The translations under genes and the position numbers were made by a program. DNA of 64,000 nucleotides from JAIEOG01 sp964611895 (GTDB lineage Bacteria; Bdellovibrionota; FAC87; UBA2466), in NCBI GenBank assembly GCA_964611895.1, contig CAZTDN010000005.1:1-64000 (forward strand), written 5' to 3'. Below the pieces are notes generated by a model, which saw nothing but the letters and a program-made list of their open reading frames with translations, had not been told where the DNA came from and made no database searches. Numbering within the stretch: the first letter of the stretch is position 1; each line of letters starts with the position of its first letter. This document shows positions 32,360-39,812 of this stretch, in pieces.

Positions 32360-34434
32360 AACGGCTTCTTCTCTTGCTCTTCATTTGGGGGTTTGCTCCC
32401 GCGGTCGAAGCTAAGACGGTCCACTACGAGCTCACCGCACGGAAGAAAGAGGTGAATCTAAGCGGAAAAGAAACCGTCGACTTCGCGATCGCCATTAACG
32501 ATCAGATCCCAGCTCCTACTTTGGAATTTACCGAAGGAGATGACGCGGAGATCCTGGTAAAGAATGAAGTTCCCAATCAGGAACTCTCCATTCACTGGCA
32601 TGGAATTTTATTGCCCCCCGAAATGGACGGCGTTCCCTACGTGACGACACCTACCATTCGTAATGGAGAGAGTCTGACCTTCAAGTTTAGAATCAGGCAG
32701 TCGGGCACCTATTGGTATCACTCTCACACAAACGTACAGGAGCAGAAGGGCGTCTATGGTGCGTTCATTATCCATCCAAAAGTAAAACCATTTCCCTACG
32801 ATAAAGAGGTCGTCACGGTGCTTAGTGATTGGTCGGACGAGAATGCCGATTCTATCCTGAAAAACTTGCGGAAGGATGGGGACTATTACCTTTATAAAAA
32901 AGGAACTATGCGATCCTGGCTGGGAGGGATTCAGGCGGGTTCGCTCGGAAACTTTCTCTACAATGAGTGGACCCGAATGGGCGGCATGGACTACTCCGAC
33001 GTTGGTTACGACGCATTTCTTATCAATGGCAAAAAAGACTCGCAGCTTCTCACGGCTCTCCCGGGAGAAAAGATACGAATCAGAATTATCAACGCCGCTG
33101 CCTCGACCTATTTCCATGTAACTTTGGGCAAAACTCCGATGAAAGTCGTTTCTGCGGATGGAGTGGATGTCGCGCCTACCAATGCGAAAGAACTTCTGAT
33201 GGGAATGGCCGAAACCTACGATCTACTCTTTCAAATTCCAGAGCACAAAAACTACGAGCTAAAGATAATGGCTCAAGACGGAACCGGAACAGCATCCGGT
33301 TGGATTGGGATCGGAGAGAAGGTTCCGGCTCCGGTTAAACTTCCTCCCGACATGTACGCCACCATGGACCATGGCGCCCATAGCGGCCATGAGGGACATG
33401 GGGGGCATGAGGGGCACATCATGCCCGAGAAGGGTTCTGGACCCATCGTCAGTACTTTAACGGTGGATGATCTGAGAGCTCAGAAGAACACCGAGCTTCC
33501 CCAAAGTGCCAAGGTTACTGACTTAACTCTCAATCTCACCGGCGATATGGAGCGCTACGTTTGGCATATCAACGGGAAAACGATTAGTCAGGATAGAAAT
33601 ATATCCATCAATGAAGGCGAAGTTATTCGTTTCACTTTCGTAAATGGGACGATGATGCATCACCCGATGCATTTGCACGGCCACTTTTTCCGGGTGTTAA
33701 ACAAGAATGGAACGCACTCTCCATTGAAACACACCGTAGATGTTCCGCCGCACGGAAGAAGAACCATAGAGTTTTTAGCGAACGAGCCCGGAGAGTGGAT
33801 GCTCCACTGTCACAATCTGTACCACATGAAGAACGGCATGGGGCGGATCGTGAAGTATTTGAGCTACACGCCACGGTCTGAAATAGCCCACCTTCAGCAC
33901 CACGACCCGCACAACCATGATCACACGTACTTTTATGCCATGACGGAAGCCGCAACCAATCACGCTCAAGCTTATCTGCGCATCTCGCAAACTTGGAATC
34001 AACTCGAAGCACGCGTCGAATCCAGAAACTCAGAAGGCAGAAATTTTTCATTCAAAGAGCCATGGGAAGTCGAAGGGGATCTCTTTTACAGAAAGTGGTT
34101 CAATCAGTTTTTTAATATCGTCGGGGGAGCAACGTACTTCAATGAGAGCCCGAGAGCGGTAATAGGCCTGAGCTACATGCTTCCATTTCTCATTGAGACG
34201 CAGGCTTTAGTCGATCACAAAGGGCAGTTTCGATTCGACATAGAGAAACGCTTTCAATGGACTAAAACCATTTTCAGCGATGTTGATCTAACTTGGCGCC
34301 CAGGCCAAAGCGGAACGATTGAGAGCCCATTAGAGTTTGAGGTTTCGCTGATGTACTCGCCGGTTTGGTCATGGGCTGCGGGCCTAATGATGACCGATCA
34401 CGCTCTTGGAGCTGGCATCCACGCTCAATTTTAA
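32356..34434 (+). CDS. periplasmic multicopper oxidase fused to a CopB-like barrel domain
   Basis: A 692-aa exported oxidase; signal peptide at residues 1-19. Copper motifs are complete: HWHG (His80, His82), YHSHT near 123, HHPMHLHGHF near 435, and HCHNLYHMKNGM (His484-Cys485-His486) with the type 1 copper. A His/Gly-rich insert (HGAHSGHEGHGGHEGHI, about 337-355) may bind copper. After residue 515 and a His-rich stretch, the last 170 residues (YFYAMTEAATNHAQAYLR ... FFNIVGGATYFNESPRAV ... FEVSLMYSPVWSWAAGL ... AGIHAQF) look like CopB, the outer-membrane barrel usually encoded separately after copA. The end in Phe fits an outer-membrane strand. So one chain may combine cuprous oxidase and membrane anchor. 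Confidence 0.88.
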   Translation: MKRLLLLLFIWGFAPAVEAKTVHYELTARKKEVNLSGKETVDFAIAINDQIPAPTLEFTEGDDAEILVKNEVPNQELSIHWHGILLPPEMDGVPYVTTPTIRNGESLTFKFRIRQSGTYWYHSHTNVQEQKGVYGAFIIHPKVKPFPYDKEVVTVLSDWSDENADSILKNLRKDGDYYLYKKGTMRSWLGGIQAGSLGNFLYNEWTRMGGMDYSDVGYDAFLINGKKDSQLLTALPGEKIRIRIINAAASTYFHVTLGKTPMKVVSADGVDVAPTNAKELLMGMAETYDLLFQIPEHKNYELKIMAQDGTGTASGWIGIGEKVPAPVKLPPDMYATMDHGAHSGHEGHGGHEGHIMPEKGSGPIVSTLTVDDLRAQKNTELPQSAKVTDLTLNLTGDMERYVWHINGKTISQDRNISINEGEVIRFTFVNGTMMHHPMHLHGHFFRVLNKNGTHSPLKHTVDVPPHGRRTIEFLANEPGEWMLHCHNLYHMKNGMGRIVKYLSYTPRSEIAHLQHHDPHNHDHTYFYAMTEAATNHAQAYLRISQTWNQLEARVESRNSEGRNFSFKEPWEVEGDLFYRKWFNQFFNIVGGATYFNESPRAVIGLSYMLPFLIETQALVDHKGQFRFDIEKRFQWTKTIFSDVDLTWRPGQSGTIESPLEFEVSLMYSPVWSWAAGLMMTDHALGAGIHAQF

Positions 34435-34445
34435 GAGGAACCGTA

Positions 34446-34937
34446 TTGGAACAAAAAACACAGCCACAGACCTCTAAGCCAAAGGGAACAGACGTTCCCA
34501 GCAGCGAAGACCTTAAGGCATGTTGTGGCGAAGACTCCTGTGAGTCGACGGACAAGAAATGGGTGCTCCTAAATGGAAATGGGACAAAACAGTTAAACGA
34601 ATCTCAAGGTTTCATTATTAAGCTCACAGGAAATCAACAGAGCTATGCCATTTCAATCGATAGCCAGAGTTCGAAGATAGGAGGTCTGTGTGTCCTCGTA
34701 GCAGGCAATCACAACGCGATTAAAATAACGTCTAATGCGGGGATGGGACGACTTGTCTATTCGGGTTTGGGAAACCAGTCCGCCGGCTTGATCAGTTTTA
34801 CCAATCCTTCTCAGGCGCAAATTGATGAAGCTCAAATTCAGCTTCGTGGCAATGAATCCTCTTTGCAATTTAGCGGCGCCGCCGCATGCCCCGTCGCAAG
34901 ACGTACTCCCAATGCTGGTTATGTATCCTGTGATTGA
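34446..34937 (+). CDS. small protein of unknown function in the copper operon
   Basis: About 163 aa. The best start is TTG 34446, 6-10 nt after AAGAGGAA at the end of the oxidase gene; longer frames run through the oxidase. It has no signal peptide. An N-terminal Cys cluster ACCGEDSCES (about residues 24-33) could bind copper or zinc. The rest (GFIIKLTGNQQSYAISI ... GRLVYSGLGNQSAGLISF ... LRGNESSLQFSGAAAC) is beta-rich with repeated Asn/Gln and Gly turns, like a short right-handed beta-helix or sandwich. No family recognised. Position suggests copper handling. Confidence 0.65.
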   Translation: MEQKTQPQTSKPKGTDVPSSEDLKACCGEDSCESTDKKWVLLNGNGTKQLNESQGFIIKLTGNQQSYAISIDSQSSKIGGLCVLVAGNHNAIKITSNAGMGRLVYSGLGNQSAGLISFTNPSQAQIDEAQIQLRGNESSLQFSGAAACPVARRTPNAGYVSCD

Positions 34938-34940
34938 TTC

Positions 34941-34992
34941 TGATTTCGCTGGCATCGACTATTAACCTGGTTTCCTGATGCCAAAGCGATCA
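34941..34992 (+). terminator. probable terminator of the copper operon
   Basis: An extended inverted repeat begins 3 bp after the stop: TGGCATC (34950-34956) pairs exactly with GATGCCA (34977-34983), and the outer segments TGAT..CGCT and AGCG.ATCA extend the stem with bulges. The 20-nt loop is large, and T-rich sequence (ATTTCTTG) follows. A terminator is likely; strength is uncertain. Confidence 0.45.
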
Positions 34993-35053
34993 ATTTCTTG
35001 TGATGGCCTACGATCGCAACTAAAATCGTATCGGCATCAAGAAAAGGGCCCAC

Positions 35054-35731
35054 ATGAAAAAGCACCTCGTCTATGACATTCCGACTCGAATTTTTCATTG
35101 GTTGTTTGCGGGGCTTTTTCTATTTGCTTTTTTAGTTGCGAACCTGACCGACGACGAAACCCCTTTTTTTACTTACCATATGGCGGCCGGTTTACTGCTC
35201 GGTTTTGTAGTGTCTTTGCGCCTTTTATGGGGCGTGGTGGGTACCAGATACGCGCGTTTTTCGTCGTTCGTTCTCCACCCTCGCGAGTTATTCAACTACT
35301 TTCAGGGAGTCGTTCGCGCCAAAAGACAGAGTTGGACCGGGCACAATCCCGCGTCGAGCTGGGGCACCTTGGCGATGTTGGGGTTTGCCCTAGCACTTGC
35401 CGCCACAGGTTATTTAATGGGTGCTGGGCAAAAGGAAGCGTTTGAGGAAGTACATGAACTCCTCGCCTACGGTTTTCTTTTGGTTGTGGTTGCGCATGTG
35501 CTGGGATTGGCGGTCCATTTATACCAACACCGCGATGGTCTATATTTAGCCATGATAAATGGCAAAAAATCTCAGGTGGCAAACGCATTTCCCATTAAGA
35601 AGCATTTCATCGCCGGTGTTTGCTTTTTGATTTTGGTTGCTGCTTTTGCGCTTTATTTGAAGTCAGGACTAGACGCAGAGAGAGGGACTATTCAGTTCTT
35701 AGGGAGAACCCTCACGAAAGCCAGCAAGTAA
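35054..35731 (+). CDS. di-heme membrane cytochrome b
   Basis: A 225-aa integral membrane protein of the cytochrome b561/Ni-Fe-hydrogenase b-type group. Four hydrophobic segments, plus one near the end; heme-ligand His candidates lie in DIPTRIFHWLFAG (residue 15), TYHMAAGLLLGF, FEEVHELLAYGFL and VAHVLGLAVHLYQH, in the paired positions of this family. It likely passes electrons between quinones and a periplasmic c-type partner. It starts 117 bp after the copper operon behind its own AAAGGG site, so is probably separate. Confidence 0.9.
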   Translation: MKKHLVYDIPTRIFHWLFAGLFLFAFLVANLTDDETPFFTYHMAAGLLLGFVVSLRLLWGVVGTRYARFSSFVLHPRELFNYFQGVVRAKRQSWTGHNPASSWGTLAMLGFALALAATGYLMGAGQKEAFEEVHELLAYGFLLVVVAHVLGLAVHLYQHRDGLYLAMINGKKSQVANAFPIKKHFIAGVCFLILVAAFALYLKSGLDAERGTIQFLGRTLTKASK

Positions 35732-35749
35732 CACCCACGAAATGTTCGT

Positions 35750-36268
35750 CTATTTTTGTTCTGTTTGAATTTCAAAATTAAAATACTTTTGGTGCACAGC
35801 CATGCCATCTTGCTGCCCAAAGTACAAGGAGTTGCGCAGGTTTTGAATTTTTCCGTTCTCTCGTTCGAATCGCGTACCACCCAATATTTTTGCGCCCGGC
35901 GGCAGCACGCGGGCCAGGTCAACATGCCCCAACCCTTGGAGGCTCACAATGGCTTTCACAGGCCCGTTTTGAATGAGGCGCAGGTGCCCCAACTCAAAAA
36001 GTGAAAATACAAATGCAGCATCCTGATCTTCGAGCTCAGGGGCCTTTGAAAAATCAATATCTGGACCAGTGTAAAACAGCGCAGATATCTCATTTTGACC
36101 CGATCGGGGCATAGGCACCTTGACCAAAACAGGCGTTGTGGCAGCGATGTCCCCGCTGGACAAAGAGTTTTTACCGAGGTTTTCAAAACACCTTGGCTCT
36201 TGTGCCTCAGAGCTCGAATAAAAAACCAACCACAAAAACAGTGAAAGTAGGTGAATGAAAGGGAGCAT
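35750..36268 (-). CDS. secreted protein of unknown function
   Basis: A 172-aa protein from ATG 36268, chosen because it begins a clean signal peptide (PFIHLLSLFLWLVFYSSSEA, cleavage near residue 22); the longer frame to 36469 lies within the glycosyltransferase gene. The mature part holds two beta-rich halves (DIAATTPVLVKVPM, AIVSLQGLGHVDLARVLPPGAKILGGTRFERENGK). One Cys. No family recognised. It starts 22 bp after the glycosyltransferase stop on the same strand; operon likely. Confidence 0.65.
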   Translation of the reverse strand: MLPFIHLLSLFLWLVFYSSSEAQEPRCFENLGKNSLSSGDIAATTPVLVKVPMPRSGQNEISALFYTGPDIDFSKAPELEDQDAAFVFSLFELGHLRLIQNGPVKAIVSLQGLGHVDLARVLPPGAKILGGTRFERENGKIQNLRNSLYFGQQDGMAVHQKYFNFEIQTEQK

Positions 36269-36290
36269 TTGACCTAATGATAACCGACGG

Positions 36291-37421
36291 TCAAACGAAC
36301 TCAAAAGTTCTTCTGGTTGCGACCCACCACACTGCAGCCATAGCCGCAAAGCCTGCGCATACTGGTGGGGAAATCGTCCTAAGTGCCTGAAACTGATCCA
36401 GGCCCAATAAAGTAGGGTTATACAATTGAGTTCCAAGAAACACAGCGCTGAGGCCCAGCCAAGCGACATTCAAAGTTCTCGGAGCGCGTAACGCCGCATC
36501 CAGGAGGTACATCGCTGCCGGTAGCATCAAAACATAGTTCTGAAACCACACCATGGGAGAGGTCAAAACAACCAGGATTCCAATTAAGGGCAGAACGAAA
36601 GGGGCATTTCGCCAACGAGTACAGAGCGCGAAAGAGACAATCGTTCCCAATAAAAAGAAATACGCACTCACGTTTTTCAGTGAGGGAATCCAGCTCACCA
36701 ATAGACGACAAAGTCCGAAGTTCTCCGGCTTCTCAATGTTAGCCAGGTGCATCAACGGAGCAAACTGGAGGTACTGTCGGTGATGATCCATAAAAGCATC
36801 CCCACCAAAAACTAGGGCGTACACCATTGAAAGCCCCGCTAAAGTCGCAAAACATGAAAAACTAAGGCCAGCCCAGTGTTTGCGATCCGAGGCTGCATAA
36901 ACCCAGGGCAAAAAAATCACATTGGTCGGTTTGAGCAAAACCGCTCCCACAACCATTGGCCCCTGCAACCACGAGCGGCTCAATGGCGTCAAAAGCAACA
37001 CAAGAAAAGTAATGAGATTGTATTGTCCGTAGGCCAGCTCTCGAATCCAAGGTCCTAGTACAAAGAAAACACTCGCCAATGCAAAACGCCACTTTCGGCC
37101 ACTAGGCAACAGACGCCAAATTAAAATAGGCAAAGCAATCACGTTGAGCAGATCCCAAAATGCGTAAAAGAACGGACGCGGCCAAAAGTAAAATGGCAGA
37201 AACAGCAGCGTAGCCAGTGGCGGCTTAGTGTGCTCAGAGCCGTTGGGTTGAAAGTACACTGGGCTGCCTTCAAAGGAGGCCTGCAGCGCCCTGAAAAAAA
37301 TTTCGATGTCACCTCGAAAAAAGGGGTGGGCAATTAGAGGGGCGACCGCGACGATAAAGATAAAGAAGGAACAGGCCCCCCCACTCAAATATACTCGCCA
37401 TTTTGTCGTCGGTGCATTCAA
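36291..37421 (-). CDS. GT87-like membrane glycosyltransferase
   Basis: A 376-aa protein with about nine transmembrane helices and the pattern of DUF2029/GT87 polyprenol-phosphate mannosyltransferases: AHPFFRGDIEIFFRALQASFEGSPVYFQPN places an acidic residue in the first periplasmic loop, EHTKPPLATLLFLPF (HTKPPL is the usual 'Y.PP' motif) follows, then GAVLLKPTNVIFLPWVYA. The family moves mannose-like sugars from a lipid carrier to envelope acceptors. Donor and acceptor are unknown; no glycan locus surrounds it. Confidence 0.85.
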   Translation of the reverse strand: MNAPTTKWRVYLSGGACSFFIFIVAVAPLIAHPFFRGDIEIFFRALQASFEGSPVYFQPNGSEHTKPPLATLLFLPFYFWPRPFFYAFWDLLNVIALPILIWRLLPSGRKWRFALASVFFVLGPWIRELAYGQYNLITFLVLLLTPLSRSWLQGPMVVGAVLLKPTNVIFLPWVYAASDRKHWAGLSFSCFATLAGLSMVYALVFGGDAFMDHHRQYLQFAPLMHLANIEKPENFGLCRLLVSWIPSLKNVSAYFFLLGTIVSFALCTRWRNAPFVLPLIGILVVLTSPMVWFQNYVLMLPAAMYLLDAALRAPRTLNVAWLGLSAVFLGTQLYNPTLLGLDQFQALRTISPPVCAGFAAMAAVWWVATRRTFEFV

Positions 37422-37590
37422 CCAAACCTAGGTAGCGCGCCCCGCAAGCGACGTCAACATTAGTCAAATGTAGCACTTCGATTCGGCACGGCTAGATTTT
37501 GTTGCGGTTTACTTCATCAGCAGCCCTCTTTCAGGCCCGTCAATAGCGGCACGTTACCTGCATTAGCGTGCTTCACAAAGGAGATACACA

Positions 37591-37812
37591 ATGCAAAACA
37601 CCGAAAAATTGATCGACAAAACTGAAAAATCCGCTGGTCGCGTAGTGCGCAATATTCGAGATGAAGCAGAAAACGCCATGGAAACGGCCCAGGAATATGG
37701 GCAGATGGCCGTTGATGAAAGTCGTACGTGGATTCGGCGCCACCCAGGTCAGTCCTTGCTGGCAGGGTTTGGAGCCGGGTTGCTGGCCGGATTGCTTATC
37801 GCGCGTAGGTAA
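37591..37812 (+). CDS. YqjD/ElaB-like membrane-anchored protein
   Basis: A 73-aa protein with an amphipathic acidic/basic helix and a C-terminal membrane segment ending LLAGFGAGLLAGLLIARR, the arrangement of the YqjD/ElaB/DUF883 group, whose E. coli members tie ribosomes to the membrane in stationary phase. AAAGGAGA precedes ATG 37591. It opens a four-gene unit with the YqjE-like and DUF3618-like genes; the start of the next gene is 3 bp away. Confidence 0.85.
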   Translation: MQNTEKLIDKTEKSAGRVVRNIRDEAENAMETAQEYGQMAVDESRTWIRRHPGQSLLAGFGAGLLAGLLIARR

Positions 37813-37815
37813 ACC

Positions 37816-38187
37816 ATGAGAACCCAGCTCCGCCCCAATGAAGACCAAAGTTTGGCTGCGCTCGTCAGGGAAATTGTTGATGACGCACAAACAATTCTTC
37901 GCCGGGAAATTCTGCTCGCAAAAACCGAGTTCCGAGAAGAGTGGTTGCAGGGAAAACGGCTACTCACCCTAGGTGCTATGGGCTTAGTTTTCTCATTCTA
38001 CGGAGTGGGACTACTTGCTTTGGCAATCAGCCAACTTCTCATCACTTCGGGTTTTGAGTTTTGGGTTGCCTACGGCCTTTGCTCTTTGGTTTTCGTCGCG
38101 GTGGGGACTGGGTTCTTTATTGTTTTGAAACTTAACGCCAAACCAAGAAATGAGAGGACTTTACATGCAATTTTCCAAGAAAGATGA
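37816..38187 (+). CDS. YqjE-like / phage-holin-family membrane protein
   Basis: A 123-aa protein: an N-terminal helix (SLAALVREIVDDAQTILRREI) and two transmembrane segments (LGAMGLVFSFYGVGLLALAI and WVAYGLCSLVFVAVGTGFFIV). This matches the YqjE / putative holin-superfamily III architecture. It stands second in the YqjD-like unit, as in proteobacteria where yqjD-yqjE-yqjK are adjacent. Function in membrane stress is inferred from context only. Confidence 0.85.
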   Translation: MRTQLRPNEDQSLAALVREIVDDAQTILRREILLAKTEFREEWLQGKRLLTLGAMGLVFSFYGVGLLALAISQLLITSGFEFWVAYGLCSLVFVAVGTGFFIVLKLNAKPRNERTLHAIFQER

Positions 38188-38572
38188 AAAAGAAACCATT
38201 CGAGATGAAATCGAATCGGCCAAAGACAACCTGACAGAAAACATCCAAAACATAGAAAAGCAGGTGAAGCGCAAGTTTAAAGAAGCGGGGACGACCATTC
38301 GTCAGTTGAACCCCGTCTATCAAACAACAAAATTTCCGTTTACCGCTGTTGGTACAGCACTAGCCACTGGGCTTGTGGCTTCGAGAGCGTTTTCCCATAG
38401 TCCTCAAAAGAAAACCGGACGCAGCACACAAAGACCACCTCTGATGAGCAGCGTTTTTCATTTTTTTGAAGACGAAATTGACTCGGCCAAAAAACTACTC
38501 GTTCTAGGAATAATTTCTGCTGGAATAAAACTGTTTACCTCGAATGAGGTAAAAGGAGGATCCCATGAATAA
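38165..38572 (+). CDS. DUF3618/YqjK-like protein
   Basis: About 135 aa from ATG 38165, which follows GAGAGGA; the frame overlaps the end of the previous gene by 23 bp. The N-terminal half is a charged coiled coil (RDEIESAKDNLTENIQNIEKQ) like DUF3618 proteins, which begin 'R.dIE.tR..L...'. A weak hydrophobic stretch FTAVGTALATGLVAS near 60-75 could cross the membrane, and the end ILGIISAGIKLF is also hydrophobic. Co-transcribed with the YqjD/YqjE-like genes. Function unknown. Confidence 0.7.
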   Translation: MQFSKKDEKETIRDEIESAKDNLTENIQNIEKQVKRKFKEAGTTIRQLNPVYQTTKFPFTAVGTALATGLVASRAFSHSPQKKTGRSTQRPPLMSSVFHFFEDEIDSAKKLLVLGIISAGIKLFTSNEVKGGSHE

Positions 38573-38741
38573 AATCATCACTGCTCACTTTCGAAACACG
38601 ACTGACGCATTTGTGTTTGCGCTGATGGCGTTGTTGAGCTGGTGTTTGTACGGCTTTGTGATGGTGGAGATGAGCCGAAAGAGAATTCTCCCCGCTCTAA
38701 AGGCAGAAGAAGAAGACCGAAAACGGGCGTCTTTGGGATAG
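38565..38741 (+). CDS. 58-aa single-pass membrane protein
   Basis: A small frame with an excellent ribosome site (AAAGGAGGATCCC) four bases before ATG 38565, overlapping the preceding stop by 8 bp. It encodes an N-terminal polar segment, a transmembrane helix at about 15-34 (FVFALMALLSWCLYGFVMV) and a charged C-terminus (LKAEEEDRKRASLG). The coupling to the YqjDE-like unit and the strong RBS argue that it is translated. No family recognised. Confidence 0.65.
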   Translation: MNKIITAHFRNTTDAFVFALMALLSWCLYGFVMVEMSRKRILPALKAEEEDRKRASLG

Positions 38742-38787
38742 ATCTTGGCATCCGCACTGCAATCTCCAGCTACCAGAAGGAGAGAGC

Positions 38788-39189
38788 ATGCGGAGCCAGG
38801 TTTTTCAGGGTACGGAATTCAGACTGTTTAGGTTTCGAAAATCGTCCATGTATGCGCGGGCGGTTGAGTTCTACAAGGAAGTGGGGTTGCTGTGTTTGGC
38901 GTTGCCCGCAGAAGGAACGACGCACCTCACGAATTCGCTGAGGCGTTCCAGCCAATCTCTAGTCCTTAATGTCTCTGCAGTACGTGCCTCGGACGAAAAA
39001 AAATTAAACCAAAAGCATTTGTTATCAGCCAAGGGCGCATTGACCGAGTGTGCAGTTACCTTGGACCTGCTTCTTGAGGAAATGTTTTTTGAAGAATCGC
39101 AGTTGCGCCCACTTTTCAAGGTGCTTGTGGAACTAGAGTGCACTTTATCAGGGTCCATACACTCCATCGAAAAGCGCACGCCGCTTTAG
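38788..39189 (+). CDS. divergent four-helix-bundle (S23/IVP-like) protein
   Basis: 133 aa. It shares the four-helix-bundle core with its neighbour: SLRRSSQSLVLNVSAVRASDEKKLNQKHLLSAKGALTECAVTLDLL corresponds to helices 2-3, but the signature LNIAEG is LNVSAV here, so it is a divergent copy. ATG 38788 has GAGAGAG upstream. These small helical proteins occur in 23S rRNA insertions and, as Avd, in diversity-generating retroelements; no reverse transcriptase or rRNA is nearby, so an independent function applies. Confidence 0.75.
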   Translation: MRSQVFQGTEFRLFRFRKSSMYARAVEFYKEVGLLCLALPAEGTTHLTNSLRRSSQSLVLNVSAVRASDEKKLNQKHLLSAKGALTECAVTLDLLLEEMFFEESQLRPLFKVLVELECTLSGSIHSIEKRTPL

Positions 39190-39291
39190 CGTGAATGGCG
39201 GGCAGCATTCCCTACTGTTTTAGGAGGGTTTGTGCAGGAAAATTTGTAAGTAAGTACGGAATCTGTTCGGTTTGAGTTTCAGAAGTGGGCG

Positions 39292-39633
39292 GTGTACGGA
39301 AACTCGGTAAGTTTTGCAGGTAAGGCTTACGAGCTTTGTGCGAAACTACCAAGGGACGCCTCTGCATCTCTAAGAGACCAGCTCAGGCGAGCGTATCAAT
39401 CAATTTCGCTAAACATCGCAGAGGGAAGTTCACGTTACCCCACGAAAGATAAGACCAATTTTTTGAGAGTCGCAAGAGGGTCGGCATTTGAATGCGTTGC
39501 CGTTTTGGATTTATTACGGGAACTAAAGCTTACAACTGAGGATTTAACCCCTCACTATCAGCTTCTCGAAACAATTGGAAAGATGCTTTCAGGGTTAATT
39601 GGCTGGCTAGAAAAGAATCGTAAAAATCTGTGA
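39292..39633 (+). CDS. four-helix-bundle (S23/IVP-like) protein, start unclear
   Basis: At least 113 aa from GTG 39292, with the family core LRDQLRRAYQSISLNIAEGS ... VARGSAFECVAVLDLLRE ... LETIGKMLSGLIGW. Homology extends upstream: the same frame reads VRFEFQKWAVYGNSV from 39253, the expected start of the family, but no start codon lies there. A GTG at 39232 behind a fine GGAGGG site would give five codons (VQENL) and then a TAA at 39247. Either a stop mutation has broken the start, or a non-standard start near 39253 is used. Third copy of this family in the window. Confidence 0.65.
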   Translation: MYGNSVSFAGKAYELCAKLPRDASASLRDQLRRAYQSISLNIAEGSSRYPTKDKTNFLRVARGSAFECVAVLDLLRELKLTTEDLTPHYQLLETIGKMLSGLIGWLEKNRKNL

Positions 39634-39640
39634 TTTTAGG

Positions 39641-39674
39641 ATTAATGATTAATCCTTAAGGATTAATCATTAAT
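39641..39674. terminator. perfect 34-nt palindrome between gene and tRNA-Ser
   Basis: ATTAATGATTAATCC and its exact complement GGATTAATCATTAAT (39660-39674) flank a TTAA. The 15-bp stem lies 7 bp after the stop of the four-helix gene and 8 bp before the 3' end of the leftward tRNA-Ser, so it is well placed as a two-way terminator. It could also be a binding site for a dimeric protein; A/T-rich arms fit either. Confidence 0.5.
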
Positions 39675-39681
39675 AGTTATC

Positions 39682-39771
39682 TGGCGGAGAGGGGGGGATT
39701 CGAACCCCCGAATGTCTTGCGACATTAACGGTTTTCAAGACCGCCGCGTTCAACCACTCTGCCACCTCTCC
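39682..39771 (-). tRNA. tRNA-Ser(UGA)
   Basis: Class-II tRNA on the minus strand: acceptor GGAGAGG with CCTCTCC, anticodon stem GCGGT/ACCGT, loop CTTGAAA (anticodon TGA, reading UCN codons), long variable arm, TTCGAAT loop, encoded CCA at 39684-39682. The acceptor equals that of tRNA-Ser(GCU), as expected for shared serine synthetase identity. Confidence 0.98.
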
Positions 39772-39812
39772 GGACTGTTACCGAAGGGCCATTCTTGTGT
39801 TATCGTGGCCGC

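Noticed and set aside
39682..39692. tRNA-Ser(UGA) as a second attachment site
   Set aside because: It shares only the last 11 bases with the island core because serine tRNAs share acceptor ends; there is no recombinase beside it.
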